DNA of 37,651 bases. It comes from Acidobacteriota bacterium. Its GTDB lineage: Bacteria; Acidobacteriota; Blastocatellia; Pyrinomonadales; Pyrinomonadaceae. Below, in pieces: positions 37,086 through 37,651 of the stretch. Under the pieces are notes generated by a model. That model made no database searches. It was not told the origin of the DNA and was given only the letters and a program-made list of their open reading frames with translations. The translations under genes and the position numbers were made by a program. Every line of letters starts with the position of its first letter. Positions within the stretch are counted from its first letter, which is position 1. The stretch lies in assembly GCA_963169175.1 (NCBI GenBank), contig CAUJFK010000368.1, positions 1-37,651 on the forward strand. The letters are read 5' to 3'.

Positions 37086-37651
37086 ATGAAAAGATCAATT
37101 ACATTTTTTAAGCAAGCATGTACAGCGACCATTTTGGTCGCTTTTTGCGCACCGCTCTTCACGATCAAGGCCGGCCCGGCCGCGGATAAAAAGCTGACCG
37201 AGGAGCAAAAGATCCTCCACGTCCTGAACCGGCTCGGCTTTGGTGCCCGGCCGGGCGATGTAGAAAAGGTTAAGGCGATGGGCTTGCAGAAGTACATCGA
37301 CCAGCAACTGGACCCTTCATCGATCGCCGATACTGTTGCCGAAAAAAAGGTCGATAGCCTTGAGATCTTCAAGATGTCAACGGATGAAGTTTTCGCCAAG
37401 TATCCAAATCCCGGTGCTCTGCTCAGGCAGTTGGAAGGCAACATGCCCGCGCAGAACGCCGAAGAAATGACCGATAAGCAGCGGCAGGATCGCCAGCAAA
37501 AGCTCCGCTCATATTACCAGAAGTATGATCTGCGGCCGGCCGGCCAGCTTCAGCCGCAGATAATCGCAAATCGAGTGCTGCGGGACGTATATTCCGAGCG
37601 CCAGCTTCAGGAAGTTATGGTTGATTTCTGGCAAAACCATTTTAACGTCTT
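37086..37651 (+). CDS. DUF1800 family protein, N-terminal part
   Basis: The gene runs off the window end after 188 codons. A probable signal peptide (MKRSITFFKQACTATILVAFCAPLFTIKA) is followed by the DUF1800 start: LTEEQKILHVLNRLGFGARPGDVEKVKAMGLQKYIDQQLDP. Later LQEVMVDFWQNHFNV is the conserved W-NHF motif. DUF1800 proteins are secreted or periplasmic, of unknown function, often beside DUF1501 genes, and abundant in Acidobacteriota and Planctomycetes. The ATG lies 4 nt after GGTTATAAAGT; the ribosome site is weak. Confidence 0.9.
   Translation, partial: MKRSITFFKQACTATILVAFCAPLFTIKAGPAADKKLTEEQKILHVLNRLGFGARPGDVEKVKAMGLQKYIDQQLDPSSIADTVAEKKVDSLEIFKMSTDEVFAKYPNPGALLRQLEGNMPAQNAEEMTDKQRQDRQQKLRSYYQKYDLRPAGQLQPQIIANRVLRDVYSERQLQEVMVDFWQNHFNV

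Noticed and set aside
1..37651. tRNA or rRNA genes
   Set aside because: I scanned the intergenic gaps for T-loop (GTTCGANTC) and acceptor-stem patterns and found no convincing tRNA. The matches seen lie in coding sequence.

Overview
The window looks like chromosomal DNA from a Gram-negative bacterium, most likely an Acidobacteriota member of the Blastocatellia (Pyrinomonadaceae-like). That placement is an inference from gene content: a DUF1800 protein, a Ser/Thr kinase fused to TolB-like and TPR regions, signal-peptide proteins made only of TonB C-terminal repeats, a monomeric isocitrate dehydrogenase, and many short palindromic repeats in and between genes. No rRNA, tRNA, CRISPR array, transposase or phage structural gene was seen. 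About 40 protein genes fill most of the sequence.

Layout. 1-1.5 kb: the tail of an unknown gene, a doubtful small ORF, and an SPFH protein with three zinc ribbons, closed by a strong terminator. 1.6-2.9 kb: a Trm112-like zinc protein overlapping a heptosyltransferase-type glycosyltransferase. 2.9-8.6 kb (minus): a type III-like restriction-modification operon in the order mod, rhuM-like, res. The mod gene carries two in-frame palindromic repeat insertions. 9.0-14.5 kb (plus): a ribosome and translation cluster (ffh, rpsP, khpA, rimM, trmD, rplS, a Tat-signal ABM-domain protein, rnhB) with a different short repeat element in several of its intergenic gaps. 14.5-15.1 kb: an unknown membrane protein, followed by a 0.36 kb block of nested hairpins.

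15.4-21.6 kb (minus): a metallo-beta-lactamase-fold hydrolase; four genes joined by 4-nt overlaps (GNAT, alpha/beta hydrolase, HExxH membrane protein, SDR); pdxH abutting a DUF1015 gene; and a lipoprotein. 21.7-22.7 kb (plus): a pterin dehydratase and a TonB-repeat protein. 22.7-27.4 kb (minus): monomeric NADP isocitrate dehydrogenase and the kinase-TolB-TPR protein. 27.7-31.2 kb (plus): a truncated LytTR remnant, then a tightly overlapped run of tlpA-like, zinc-ribbon gene, purE, a VapBC-type toxin-antitoxin pair, and purK. The toxin-antitoxin pair therefore sits inside the purEK pair. 31.2-36.3 kb (plus): free methionine-(R)-sulfoxide reductase, TerC, a FecR-domain protein, a CDF zinc transporter and a LarA-like racemase. 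36.3 kb to the end: an unknown exported protein (minus) and the start of a DUF1800 gene (plus).

The most unusual material is the repeat content. It includes in-frame palindromic insertions in a methyltransferase, a 20-bp palindromic family whose copies contain the purK stop codon and border the rimM start, and a multi-hairpin block at 15.1-15.4 kb. The second theme is gene insertion into conserved pairs: rhuM between mod and res, and vapBC between purE and purK.
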